Positions 52,560 to 61,582 of a stretch of DNA of 64,000 nucleotides are shown in pieces; the first letter of the stretch is position 1; every line of letters begins with the position of its first letter. The stretch is taken from contig NZ_JTLD01000034.1 in NCBI RefSeq assembly GCF_000798815.1, positions 1 to 64,000 of the forward strand. The letters are read 5' to 3'. Position numbers and translations under genes: made by a program. The notes beneath the pieces are model-generated. The model saw only the letters and a list, made by a program, of their open reading frames with translations. It had not been told where the DNA came from and did no database searches. This DNA comes from Alistipes sp. ZOR0009. GTDB taxonomy: Bacteria; Bacteroidota; Bacteroidia; Bacteroidales; ZOR0009.

Positions 52560-53633
52560 ATGAGAAAATTTTTGTTTGCTGCCCTGCTTTTTGCTTCGGC
52601 AGCTTCGCTTACCAGCTGCGAAAAGGATAGCCCATCTACAGAGCCCATCAAGTTTAATCTTCCTTACGACATGATTATAACTAATGAAGGAAGTTGGGGA
52701 AGTAAAACGGCTAGTGTTTCTCTCTATTTCGAGAAAAAAGATTCTGTAGGAAACGACATATTCGCCAAGGTAAACGGACGTACTATGGGAGATATTCTTC
52801 AGAGCATGAAAATTGTTGATAGTTTAGGATATTTCATCATGAATGTCCCTGGAACTATTGAAATTGCCAGTCTTAAAACCTTCAAATCAAAAGCAACTAT
52901 CGAAGACCTAGGAAGTCCTCGTTATATGGAAGTTTATAATGGGAAAGGATATGTATCTGAATGGAATAATGATGCCATTGTTGTGATTGATTTAGCCTCA
53001 AACAAGGTTATTAAAAGCATAAAGGTAGGTGTCGATCCAGAAGGTCTTCTTCTTATTGGGGATAAATTGTTTGTTGCCAACAGTAGTGGAATGGGAGGCA
53101 ACAACAATACCGTTTCCATAGTTGATCTTAAAACAGAAACAGTTGTAAAAACTGTAACTGTAGGAGATATCCCTCGTATGTTTGCAAAAGACATTAATGG
53201 TGATGTCTGGGTTATTTGCTCTGGATTCCAAGACTGGAACGATGCTAGCAAAAACACAAATTCTTCTCTTTGCAAAATTGATAAAAACACCTATGCTGTC
53301 ACCAAAGTAGATCTAGGAAATTTCCGTCCAACACAACTTTTCGCTAACCCTGCCAAAAACAAGTTATATTATGGAGCAGGATATGGCGTAAAGGGCATCT
53401 ACCAGATTGATATTACAGCAACCAAAGCCCCCAGCACTCCATTTATTGATGAATACTTCTACGGGTTCACTGTTAATCAATCTACAGGTGAAATTTTTGG
53501 ATTTACCAATGCTGGAATCAAAGAAAAAGCGAACAAAGCGTTTAAATACAATACTGCTGGTGTACTTCTAAATGAGAAAAGCAAGTATAATACTGCTGGT
53601 GTAACCCCCAACGGAGGCTATTTCGTAAAGTAA
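52560..53633 (+). CDS. btuG: BtuG-like surface cobalamin-binding beta-propeller lipoprotein
   Basis: A 357-residue lipoprotein: a signal peptide ending in a lipobox (SLTSC, Cys20) and then a run of propeller strands of the YncE/DUF5074 kind (VVIDLASNKVIKSIKVGVDPEGLLLIGDKLFVANSSG, VSIVDLKTETVVKTVTVGDIPRMF, YAVTKVDLGNFRPTQLF). In Bacteroides such lipoproteins (BtuG) bind cobalamin very tightly and hand it to BtuB. The gene starts 18 bases after btuB, so the riboswitch controls it too. The name rests on position and fold; binding was not shown here. Confidence 0.85.
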   Translation: MRKFLFAALLFASAASLTSCEKDSPSTEPIKFNLPYDMIITNEGSWGSKTASVSLYFEKKDSVGNDIFAKVNGRTMGDILQSMKIVDSLGYFIMNVPGTIEIASLKTFKSKATIEDLGSPRYMEVYNGKGYVSEWNNDAIVVIDLASNKVIKSIKVGVDPEGLLLIGDKLFVANSSGMGGNNNTVSIVDLKTETVVKTVTVGDIPRMFAKDINGDVWVICSGFQDWNDASKNTNSSLCKIDKNTYAVTKVDLGNFRPTQLFANPAKNKLYYGAGYGVKGIYQIDITATKAPSTPFIDEYFYGFTVNQSTGEIFGFTNAGIKEKANKAFKYNTAGVLLNEKSKYNTAGVTPNGGYFVK

Positions 53634-53655
53634 CCCACCCAAACCTTACATACCC

Positions 53656-53688
53656 AAAGCCGAGCGTGCGGACGCTCGGCTTTCTTTT
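53656..53688 (+). terminator. Terminator of btuB-btuG
   Basis: AAAGCCGAGCGT (53656-53667) and ACGCTCGGCTTT (53672-53683) form a 12-bp stem, followed by CTTTTT. Confidence 0.9.
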
Positions 53689-53752
53689 TACCACACCGCC
53701 ACAAAATGGTCGCGCCCTGTAGGCTTATCGTCGCACAAGGCTGCAAAACATA

Positions 53753-53787
53753 AAAAGCGAGCCCGAAGTAGCTTCTGGCTCGCTTTT
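53753..53787. terminator. Second terminator, nhaA side
   Basis: AAAAGCGAGCC (53753-53763) and GGCTCGCTTTT (53777-53787) form an 11-bp stem between the convergent btuG and nhaA genes. Confidence 0.85.
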
Positions 53788-53869
53788 ACCCTTAATAGCC
53801 TTTGCGATTACGCCTGTAGCAGCAAATGGCTTTTATCTAACACAAAAAATACGCTCTACTTAAGTAACC

Positions 53870-55024
53870 TTACAGGTTCTCCTCCGGCTGAACCTCCTTA
53901 AACGTGCGGCTAAGTACCACAAAGCCAATAACACCTGCCGCTAGCGACGATAAAAGAATCGCCAGCTTCGCATTATTTACAATCGTGGCATCGTCGAAGG
54001 CCAGCAGCGTTATAAAAATCGACATCGTAAAGCCGATTCCTCCAAGCAGCCCCACCCCAAGTATCGACTTCCAGCTCAAATCGCTCGGAAGCTTCGAGAA
54101 GCCTAGCTTCACCGCCGCCAAGGTTAGCAGAAAAATACCCAACGGCTTACCGACAATCAGCCCCAGCGCAATACCCACGCTGTAGCTCTGCGATAGCGTC
54201 TCCACAACGCCCGATTCCAAGCTAATGGCCGTATTGGCCAGCGCAAAAACAGGAAGTATCATAAACGCAACGGGCTTGTGCAGTATATGCTGTAGGATGT
54301 ACGAGGGCGATTTCTTATCGCCGCTGCCAAATGGGATGGCAAACGCCAGCAGTACGCCCGTAATCGTCGCATGTACGCCCGAGTTCAGCATAAAGTACCA
54401 CATGGCCACCCCTCCTATAAGGTAAGGAATCAGATTTTTCACCTTCAACCGGTTCAAAACAATGAGTCCCGCAAATATTCCCAGCGAAGTTAGCAGGTTA
54501 GCCAACACCAACGTCTTCGAGTAGAAGATGGCAATCACCAAAATGGCTCCCAAATCGTCGATAACGGCCAGCGCCGTCAAAAACACCTTTAGCGAGGTCG
54601 GTATTCTTTTCCCTAAAAGGGATAAAACGCCCAAAGCAAACGCAATATCGGTGGCCATTGGGATTCCAGCCCCATCTTGACCCGGTGTTCCGTAGTTAAG
54701 CATCAGGAAAAGACCCGCAGGCACCAGCATTCCGCCAATAGCCGCAAAAATAGGAAGCATCGCATCCTTAATATCCGAGAGCTCCCCCTTGTATATTTCT
54801 CGTTCTAGCTCTAAACCTATCAGCAAAAAGAAAATCGCCATCAGCCCATCGTTAATCCAATGCCCAACCGAGTGTCCACCAATGTTGGTTTCCCAAAATC
54901 CGGTGTAGGCATCCCCCCACCCCGTGTTGGCAGCTATCAACGATATTATGGTACAGCCGATAAGCATCAAGCCTCCCGCCTTTTCGCTGCTAAAAAATTC
55001 TTTAAACAGTACTGTCGCCTTCAT
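53870..55024 (-). CDS. nhaA: Na+/H+ antiporter NhaA
   Basis: A 384-residue, 12-helix antiporter that exports sodium in exchange for protons at the inner membrane. Key parts of the family are visible: MAIFFLLIGLELERE, IPMATDIAFALGVLSLLGKR with the first Asp (126), and LTALAVIDDLGAILVIAIFYS with the Asp pair 156-157 that binds the ion. PVFALANTAISL and GKPLGI follow. Length is standard. It is a single gene with the terminator at 53753-53787 behind it. Confidence 0.95.
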   Translation of the reverse strand: MKATVLFKEFFSSEKAGGLMLIGCTIISLIAANTGWGDAYTGFWETNIGGHSVGHWINDGLMAIFFLLIGLELEREIYKGELSDIKDAMLPIFAAIGGMLVPAGLFLMLNYGTPGQDGAGIPMATDIAFALGVLSLLGKRIPTSLKVFLTALAVIDDLGAILVIAIFYSKTLVLANLLTSLGIFAGLIVLNRLKVKNLIPYLIGGVAMWYFMLNSGVHATITGVLLAFAIPFGSGDKKSPSYILQHILHKPVAFMILPVFALANTAISLESGVVETLSQSYSVGIALGLIVGKPLGIFLLTLAAVKLGFSKLPSDLSWKSILGVGLLGGIGFTMSIFITLLAFDDATIVNNAKLAILLSSLAAGVIGFVVLSRTFKEVQPEENL

Positions 55025-55641
55025 GCAGAGTCGTCTTTGTCTATTCTGTTGTTAAGTTTATCCGATTTTCACCTTCACCACATACAGCACGCGATAACGG
55101 CAGCCTAATCTTCTCCTACCAAAAAAAATGCCAACATTGCCCCATCGCATCTATATCGGCATTTAATAAAAGAACGTTAGCTGTGAAGCAAAAATCAGTT
55201 AACTAACAATTATTTCGCCCACATGTTCGTATACCATACCATGTTAGGCTATGCAACCTCTAAAAAAAAGTAAAAACATGGCTACACTAGCCCTATTCGT
55301 AGCAGGCCCATGCCGCAGCGTAGCATCGCCTCCCTACTTTCCTGACAAGCAGATCAAATCACGTTTATAGTAGCCTTCAAGCGCAGCAGACCCGCAAATA
55401 AGCGGCTTCAGCAGGTCGTATTTATTAGGAAGCGATCCTATATCGCAGGCACCCCTCCTCTATAGGTAGGCACAATACCTATTAAATAGGTTACCTCCTC
55501 CAACAACATCCTCCTAGACTCAAAAAAACTCTTTAGCCTATCTCCCATTCCACGCTAAAGGCCCAACTTCTCCCACAGAATAAAGTAAAAAAGCAGCAAG
55601 ACTCCCCAAAAGCCAATTAGAGGTACATACAATAAAAGCAA
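55025..55641. other. Intergenic region, no gene recognised
   Basis: About 600 bp upstream of nhaA and before the third repeat array. It contains short open frames on both strands that lack a start context and homology. No RNA gene, terminator or TAnnTTTG box could be fixed with confidence. Confidence 0.4.
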
Positions 55642-55977
55642 GCTACCATATTTTGCTTTTTGATTTTGGTGCTTTCCTTCCTGATGCTCATGCAATAAAA
55701 TCAAGCTGCAATATTTTATAAGTTGATAGCTGTGTTTTACAATATAATGGGCATATTTCGCAGTATAACTGGCATGATATGCAATATGATTGCCATGTTT
55801 TGTAATGAAATTGGCTTGCAATGCAATATGATTGCTATGTTATGCAATGAAATCGCCATGTTTTGTAAGAAGAGAGGCATGTTTTGATGCATGATTCCTA
55901 TACAATGTAAACTATTTGCCTTGCAAAGTAATGAGAACTCCATGTTTTGTCGTAAGAACTCCATGTTTTGTAATCTA
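55642..55977. repeat. 21-bp tandem repeat array, about 16 units (array 3)
   Basis: Sixteen degenerate 21-bp units in exact register. The best-preserved ones (for example at 55789, 55852, 55936 and 55957) have the core GCCATGTTTTGTAA, and the outermost one (55642) reads CTACCATATTTTGC. All run in one direction. The minus strand is open over much of it, giving heptads of the type L-[QHR]-N-M-[AP]-I-[SI] in one frame and H/Y-containing heptads in another, because 21 is divisible by three. Neither frame has a recognisable start or homology, so I treat it as a repeat and not as a gene. No spacers are present. Confidence 0.8.
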
Positions 55978-56200
55978 ATTTCTCTTTTTTATCAGCAAAC
56001 TTCAATAAAACATCAACGTATACCGCTGTTTTAATGCATCTTAACCCCAATATAAATACAAAGAATTTGTATTGCTTTGTATTTTAGTGTTTTTTAGCTT
56101 GTAAATATTTTGATAAACCTTTTAAAGACTTGAGTTTTTAACAAAATCGCCATAATTTGCCTTAAGGTAACAGCCAAAATAACTATAAATTGATAGTAAA

Positions 56201-57136
56201 ATGAAAAAGGTACAACAGAACAAGTTCGAAATGGAGCAAACAATCGACGAGCTGCTAGTTAGTAATCGCGAAATTACCAAGCGAATTCCTGGCTTCGACA
56301 CTATTTACACTCCATACAAAGAGAATCTAAACAAGATCAGCGATTTACAAAGCGGAAAATCAATCAAAAAGCACGGGTTAGCCAACCATAATCACGATCT
56401 ACACCAAGAGTTAGCCAAAAAAGGGTATAACCTATGCTCCTTTATTTGCGCTTACGCTACCATCACAAACAACACGGTTCTTAAAGACGAATTTGGATTT
56501 ACCGAGTCGGATTTAAATAGAGGCAACGACAACGAGCTCAACAGCCGGATAAATCTTATATGCAACAAGGCCGAATCGCTTCTGGAGCTGCTGCATCCCT
56601 ACGGCGTAACTCCCGAAACAATAGCTTCGCTCCGAAGCCTCAACGCAAAGCATGTCGCAATGGCTCCTAACGTTCGCATGGAAAAAAGCATGAACAAGGA
56701 AACCACCAAGCAAATCGAAGAATTATTCAAGGCAAACGACGCATTACTCGGCAAGTTCGACTCCGTAATCGAGATACTTCGCGATACGCAGCCCGAATTT
56801 TACCGATTATACAAGATCAACCGCATAATTCCCAACAAGGGAACCACCACCATATCCTTAATTACCAAGGTGCAGTGCGGAGCTAGCGGCGATCCTATCA
56901 AGGGTGCTAAGGCAACCATCACGCTTGTTTCCAAAGAGGGCACCACCGCCAACGGCGCTTCCGCAAAGCCTCTTATAAAGAAAACCGCCGAAAAGGGAAG
57001 CTTTAGGGTTAGAAACCTAGCCCCAGGAACCTATACGATAACCATCGAAAAAGCGGGATACGCCACCGTAACCATGACCATCCACATCACAAAAGGAGAA
57101 AATACGCTTGTAAAAGTTACATTAAATAAGAGCTAG
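56201..57136 (+). CDS. Unknown helical protein with CarboxypepD_reg-like C-terminal domain
   Basis: A 311-residue protein. Residues 1-220 are helical and soluble (NKFEMEQTIDELLVSNREITKRIPGF, NKAESLLELLHPYGVTPETI). The C-terminal 90 residues, GDPIKGAKATITLVSKEG...GSFRVRNLAPGTYTITIEKAGYATVTMTIHITKGENTLVKVTL, are an Ig-like/carboxypeptidase-regulatory-like fold (CarboxypepD_reg, transthyretin-like). No signal peptide is seen, which is odd for a domain usually on exported proteins. The function is unknown. The gene is separated from array 3 by about 220 bases and has its own terminator. Confidence 0.78.
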   Translation: MKKVQQNKFEMEQTIDELLVSNREITKRIPGFDTIYTPYKENLNKISDLQSGKSIKKHGLANHNHDLHQELAKKGYNLCSFICAYATITNNTVLKDEFGFTESDLNRGNDNELNSRINLICNKAESLLELLHPYGVTPETIASLRSLNAKHVAMAPNVRMEKSMNKETTKQIEELFKANDALLGKFDSVIEILRDTQPEFYRLYKINRIIPNKGTTTISLITKVQCGASGDPIKGAKATITLVSKEGTTANGASAKPLIKKTAEKGSFRVRNLAPGTYTITIEKAGYATVTMTIHITKGENTLVKVTLNKS

Positions 57137-57143
57137 CCTTAAA

Positions 57144-57180
57144 AAATCGACCTCCCCTGTAAAAATGGGGAGGTCGATTT
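57144..57180 (+). terminator. Rho-independent terminator
   Basis: AAATCGACCTCCCC (57144-57157) and GGGGAGGTCGATTT (57167-57180) form a 14-bp stem, with weak T-rich sequence behind it. Confidence 0.85.
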
Positions 57181-57276
57181 ATATTTTAAAGGTAACCTGT
57201 TCTGTTTAGATTTGATATTACCAAAATAAGAGATTAGCAGCAATATTAATTCTAGATAGACAACTCAAATTCGCCG

Positions 57277-59028
57277 CTAATTTATCTTTTCAATACTACA
57301 TTCCTTATCTTGTACAGTAAGCATAAACTGATATATGCAACCCTGCGAATCTTTCAAAGTAAGAATACTTTTAATGTTTTCATCTTTCCTACAGTTGTTT
57401 GCAATCATTGTAATTTCATTCTCATAAGAGCTATTTAAGTCTGCCGATTTAATTTGAAGAGGTAACGTGCCAGCCCAATTTATATCACCCTCTATATTTT
57501 TTGCAGCAATCAAATCAGCAGCACTCCCCTTTGTTTCTAAATAAAAGGTTATAATTTGGCTATCGTACAACACCTTTCCTCGAGCACTCAAAAAAGGACG
57601 ATCAAGCAACGCAAAATCAGAGATTGCATACCGATGATTATCATTTGGAAGCCTAAATCCTACAATTTTATTACTAATATAGTCAGACATGGATGGTGTT
57701 ATACCTTTTTTCAAATCAGATATCAATATTCTCACTCCACCAACTAGCGGCTTCATTTGAGTATATCGCTGAGCCATTTCAGACAAATTCGAGACGCCCT
57801 CATTTGGAATAATCGAAACCTCAACAGCATCTGAAATAACCTTATCTACAATTAACGAGATATGCCCACTTGAATAATCACCCTCAATAGAGTTAAGTAT
57901 AATTACAGTATTAGGTGTAATTTTATCTAGCTGCCTCTGCAGTTGGTTATAATGTCTGCTATAGTTCTTTTCATTCTCTTGCTTAAAACGATACTTCTCC
58001 AGCATTTCTCCACCAACGTAAATTCCTATTACAAGAAGCAGATATCCCAAAGGAAGAAGCCAATACCACCTCCCGGCAATGCCAGTTCTTTTCTCCTTCA
58101 CTACCGTTGTTTTGCTTAATAAATCATGCCAGCCATCTCCATAAGTAAGAAATGAGAACGATTCAAAAGGAATAAAGCGAGCAAATGATCTGCCAAGGAC
58201 ACATCCTAAAGTAAGCTTACCACCATTAGTTTTAATGGTTCTAGATTCTGTAAGCATCTTCCCAGGTGTCGCTCCAAATAGCCATTCAAATAAGGCATAG
58301 AGAACAAACATCGATAGTAGTATAACTAACGAACGCTCCAAGGATGTAGGTGTCGCAAAATAATCGTTTGATATCACTCCTAAATAAAATGATGCTACTA
58401 AGGCAGAACAAACACCTACTGCAATACAAGTGTCAACCAATGAATGAAATAAGCGCTGTAATTTACTAGGAGATTCATAAATCCCTTTGTTTCCAAACAA
58501 ATCTTCAACCTCACTATCCATTTCCAATTCTCGCTCTTGCATGTAGTGTCGTAACACTATAAAAGAAATAAGACACCAAAAAATTACCATTACAAAGTTT
58601 AGCACCCAAAGAAACAGGTTAAAAGCAGGATTACTAATCCAACGTATGGCATTAATTACCATAAAAAAAAGCGTAATCCCATTTGATAGAAAAACAATCG
58701 AAAAGAAAAAACGAATAAGCCTAATCTCTTTAAATTTGCTCACATAAAAAATAACCAAACCGACTAAACCTGTAATATAAATCAGCACATTAAATAGATT
58801 TACAGGAATAGCATTCCCATTTCCATGATATTGTTGGATATCAGAATTAAGCAACCCCATCTGTAAATTTGGAGAAATACATTTCAGATTCCAGTAAAGA
58901 TGAAAACCTTCTTGAGTTGTAATAAAACCAAGGTAAGCCACCAGCTCAAATATCAACCCCGAAAGAATTGCCAATGCGGCAAATACGGCAACCTTCTTAC
59001 CATTTGTTATTTTAAAAATACTCAGCAT
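57277..59028 (-). CDS. RDD-family membrane protein with unknown C-terminal domain
   Basis: A 583-residue protein. Residues 1-165 carry four hydrophobic helices. An RDD domain follows (about 195-300): DTCIAVGVCSALVASFYL, LSMFVLYALFEWLFGATPGKMLTESRTIKTNGGKLTLGCVLGRSFARFIPFE, with the typical GATPGK and R-x-FAR features. A further helix (about 325) and a soluble C-terminal 230 residues with alternating strands (ITPNTVIILNSIEGDYSSGHISLIVDKV) end it. RDD proteins are often Na+ or stress-linked transporters. The C-terminal part is not recognised. Composition is more AT-rich than the adjoining btu genes. It is a single gene. Confidence 0.82.
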   Translation of the reverse strand: MLSIFKITNGKKVAVFAALAILSGLIFELVAYLGFITTQEGFHLYWNLKCISPNLQMGLLNSDIQQYHGNGNAIPVNLFNVLIYITGLVGLVIFYVSKFKEIRLIRFFFSIVFLSNGITLFFMVINAIRWISNPAFNLFLWVLNFVMVIFWCLISFIVLRHYMQERELEMDSEVEDLFGNKGIYESPSKLQRLFHSLVDTCIAVGVCSALVASFYLGVISNDYFATPTSLERSLVILLSMFVLYALFEWLFGATPGKMLTESRTIKTNGGKLTLGCVLGRSFARFIPFESFSFLTYGDGWHDLLSKTTVVKEKRTGIAGRWYWLLPLGYLLLVIGIYVGGEMLEKYRFKQENEKNYSRHYNQLQRQLDKITPNTVIILNSIEGDYSSGHISLIVDKVISDAVEVSIIPNEGVSNLSEMAQRYTQMKPLVGGVRILISDLKKGITPSMSDYISNKIVGFRLPNDNHRYAISDFALLDRPFLSARGKVLYDSQIITFYLETKGSAADLIAAKNIEGDINWAGTLPLQIKSADLNSSYENEITMIANNCRKDENIKSILTLKDSQGCIYQFMLTVQDKECSIEKIN

Positions 59029-59444
59029 ATAATTTTAAACTTGATTATACAAAATTTTATAAAGCAGAAGTAAATCGGCATGAAAAACTCATAAACCTTA
59101 TTTAGAATACCTCAGATAGTGCCTTAAATAGATCTTAAAGAAATCATGTCAATACCAACAGCCCTCAGAATCTCAATATTTACGAGATCACAAATGAAGT
59201 ACATTTTCGCATTATCCCCAAAGGTTGTCTACCTCAAAATAATCCTACACAACATGCATTAGCTAGCAAAATATTCTCTAAAAAACAATCCGTACCCTTT
59301 AACTCAAGATCATTAGCGCTCACCGTTGAAAGCCATAACTAAGAAACAAACGCACAGCCCCTTCATCAATATTCGTAGCCACCCCTGCGCTGCCCCAACA
59401 GCTTTGCGCCTGCTGGTGGCTACCTAACAAAAGGGCATAAAAAA
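59029..59444. other. Intergenic region with a structured hairpin
   Basis: Upstream of the RDD gene. It contains a GTAGCCACC (59375-59383) / GGTGGCTAC (59415-59423) stem with an inner GCGC/GCGC helix, forming a 49-base hairpin without a T run. It may be a leader structure or an RNA of its own; no promoter was fixed. Confidence 0.4.
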
Positions 59445-59466
59445 AGCCCGTTTCCTTAAACGAGCT
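59445..59466 (-). terminator. Terminator of the btuFCD operon
   Basis: On the minus strand AGCTCGTTT (59466-59458) and AAACGGGCT (59453-59445) form a 9-bp stem with one T-G wobble and a 4-base loop, followed by T7. It closes the cobalamin ABC operon. Confidence 0.8.
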
Positions 59467-59504
59467 CCATGCAATGCTTGCAGGCATTCCCCAAATGCCA
59501 CCAT

Positions 59505-60545
59505 CTACGATGCCTTCAGCAGCTTAAGCAGCATCTCTATCGAATCAGCCGTAAATACCTTCTCCGAGTTACGGTAAACCATGTACTCGCCCGGACATTC
59601 CTCGCTCACATCTACCCTAAACTCCGCATCCGGATCGGTTGATGGCGCAAAACCATTTCGCACCAGCGCGTTGGCTACCCATTGTGCCTCCACGCCTACC
59701 CCGTTTATATGGATAGATTTGGCCAGCGGGTTGTGAACCCTAAAAGATCCCGTCTCCTTGTCGAAAAGAATACCCTCCCGCTCAAAAAACGAGTTGAACT
59801 TGCCCGAAAGTACCAGATCCTCGGGCACACCGCTCACCATAGGGCGCCCCTTCGAGAGCAGCCAAATCCTATCAGCCAGCTGCAGCGCCAGCTCTAGGTC
59901 GTGCGTCGATAAAAGGATGCTCTTGTTGGTGTTGTTTGCCAGCTCGTGCAACAAAACCATTATCTCAATCTTACTGGGCAGGTCCAGAAAAGCCGTAGGC
60001 TCGTCCAAAACAACGATAGGAGTCTCCTGTGCCAGCGCTTTTGCTATCATCGCCTTCTGGCGCTCGCCATCACTAAGCTCGCTCACGTACTTGTTGGCCA
60101 AATCTGCTATGCCAACCTCCTGAATTGCCTTCTCAACCACCAATCGGTCCTTCCGCCTAAGAATTCCGAAGAACCCAACGTGCGGATATCTTCCCAAACC
60201 AACGAGCTCTCTCACCGTCATACCTCCAACCGACGACCGCTCCGTTAAAACCACGCTCACCAGCTTCGAATATTCCTGCTCGTTGTACCCCTCTATACGC
60301 CTGCCGTTAATGGTAACCTCTCCGTCTAGCTTAGGTTGAAAGCCAACCAGCGTACGAATTAAGGTAGATTTACCAGCACCGTTGGGGCCAAGCAAAAAAG
60401 TCAGCTCGCCAGCCTTGAGCTCTAAGTTCAGGTTCTCGTGAATGCGCATAACCTCCTTACCCTTGCCGGAGTACCCTATGCAAAGGTCGCTGGCATAAAG
60501 GTTGGTCGTGTCGCCCGCGCTATTGGTCGTCGCTCTTTTCATCAC
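59505..60545 (-). CDS. btuD: Cobalamin ABC transporter ATP-binding protein, extended
   Basis: A 346-residue ATPase of the FecE/BtuD group. Walker A GPNGAGKST (53-61), signature LSDGERQKAMIAKAL (about 157-171), Walker B TPIVVLDEPTAFLDLPSK and switch His LSTHDLELAL are intact. Residues about 250-346 form a C-terminal extension (RVHNPLAKSIHINGVGVEAQW...) absent from short BtuD proteins and present in some Bacteroidota FecE-like ATPases. It overlaps btuC by 4 bases. With BtuC and BtuF it imports cobalamin across the inner membrane. Confidence 0.92.
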   Translation of the reverse strand: MMKRATTNSAGDTTNLYASDLCIGYSGKGKEVMRIHENLNLELKAGELTFLLGPNGAGKSTLIRTLVGFQPKLDGEVTINGRRIEGYNEQEYSKLVSVVLTERSSVGGMTVRELVGLGRYPHVGFFGILRRKDRLVVEKAIQEVGIADLANKYVSELSDGERQKAMIAKALAQETPIVVLDEPTAFLDLPSKIEIMVLLHELANNTNKSILLSTHDLELALQLADRIWLLSKGRPMVSGVPEDLVLSGKFNSFFEREGILFDKETGSFRVHNPLAKSIHINGVGVEAQWVANALVRNGFAPSTDPDAEFRVDVSEECPGEYMVYRNSEKVFTADSIEMLLKLLKAS

Positions 60546-61582
60546 GAGAAGTATTGAAGTTTCTTTCTATTCAGTATCACGTATATCACCACCGGTGCAC
60601 CCAGCATCGAGGTCACCGCATTTATGGGAATAATGCCCCCCTCACCGGGCAACGTCGTCAGAATGTTGCAAATCAGCGCCACAACAGCGCCCAACAGAAT
60701 GGTAGCGGGCAAAAGTGTCTTATGGTTCGATGTTCCCAGCAGCATACGTGCCACATGAGGTACCGCAAGCCCAATAAACGATATAGGGCCACAAAACGCC
60801 GTTACCACCGCCGTTAGCAATCCCGTCGCAATTAAAATTAGCATCCTCGAACGCTTCACGTTGATGCCCAGATTCGAGGCGTAGCTCTCCCCAAGCAGCA
60901 AGGCGTTTAGCGGCTTTATCTGCAGCAGCGCCACGCCAACACCAAAAAGCGACGCCAGCACAAAAATCGGCATCTCCTTCCAGGTAACGCTCGAGAAGTC
61001 ACCCAACCCCCACACAACAAAAATCTGGATATTCTCTTTAGATGCGTAAAAATTGAGTACAGATATGATTGAAGAGGCAATATACCCCACCATAATCCCT
61101 ATAATAAGGAGCATCGCGGTGTTCTTAATCTTTGTCGAAAAGTACAGAATGATAAAAAGTACGCCCACCGATCCGGCAAATGCTGCCAGAATGCTGGCGG
61201 CAAAGCCCACAAGCGTTCCAAATATCATCGAACCGCTCAGCGCAAGCACCAGAATTGCCACGCCAAGGTTCGCACCCGTGCTAATTCCGAGGATAGACGG
61301 ATCGGCAAGCGGATTACGGAAGAGCGTCTGCAGCAAAAGTCCCGCCGCAGCCAGCGAAGCGCCAGCCAACGTTGCCGTTATCGACTGCGGAATCCTCGAA
61401 ACCCACACAATGTTGTTCCAAGCCACATTATCCGACTCCTTACCCATAATAATAGACATCACCTCCCCCACGGGAATCGTCACGGTGCCCCAAACTACGT
61501 TCAGCAGCATCAGCAACGGTATCAGCAGCCCCAAAAATATCAGCAGCCGCCCGTAATGCCTCCTATGGTTGGTTCCAAACAT
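60542..61582 (-). CDS. btuC: Cobalamin ABC transporter permease (FecCD family)
   Basis: A 346-residue permease with about ten helices. Family motifs GASLAAAGLLLQTLFRNPLADPSILGISTGANLGV and FCGPISFIGLAVPHVARMLLGTSNHKTLLPAT are present. The C-terminal IPINAVTSMLGAPVVIYVILNRKKL is the gate region. It sits between btuF (1-base gap) and btuD (4-base overlap), under the riboswitch upstream of btuF, so cobalamin is the substrate rather than iron. Confidence 0.93.
   Translation of the reverse strand: MFGTNHRRHYGRLLIFLGLLIPLLMLLNVVWGTVTIPVGEVMSIIMGKESDNVAWNNIVWVSRIPQSITATLAGASLAAAGLLLQTLFRNPLADPSILGISTGANLGVAILVLALSGSMIFGTLVGFAASILAAFAGSVGVLFIILYFSTKIKNTAMLLIIGIMVGYIASSIISVLNFYASKENIQIFVVWGLGDFSSVTWKEMPIFVLASLFGVGVALLQIKPLNALLLGESYASNLGINVKRSRMLILIATGLLTAVVTAFCGPISFIGLAVPHVARMLLGTSNHKTLLPATILLGAVVALICNILTTLPGEGGIIPINAVTSMLGAPVVIYVILNRKKLQYFS

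Noticed and set aside
55555-55964. Two minus-strand ORFs over array 3
   Set aside because: Both are heptad-repeat frames generated by the period, one overlapping the other in a different phase. There is no evidence for translation.
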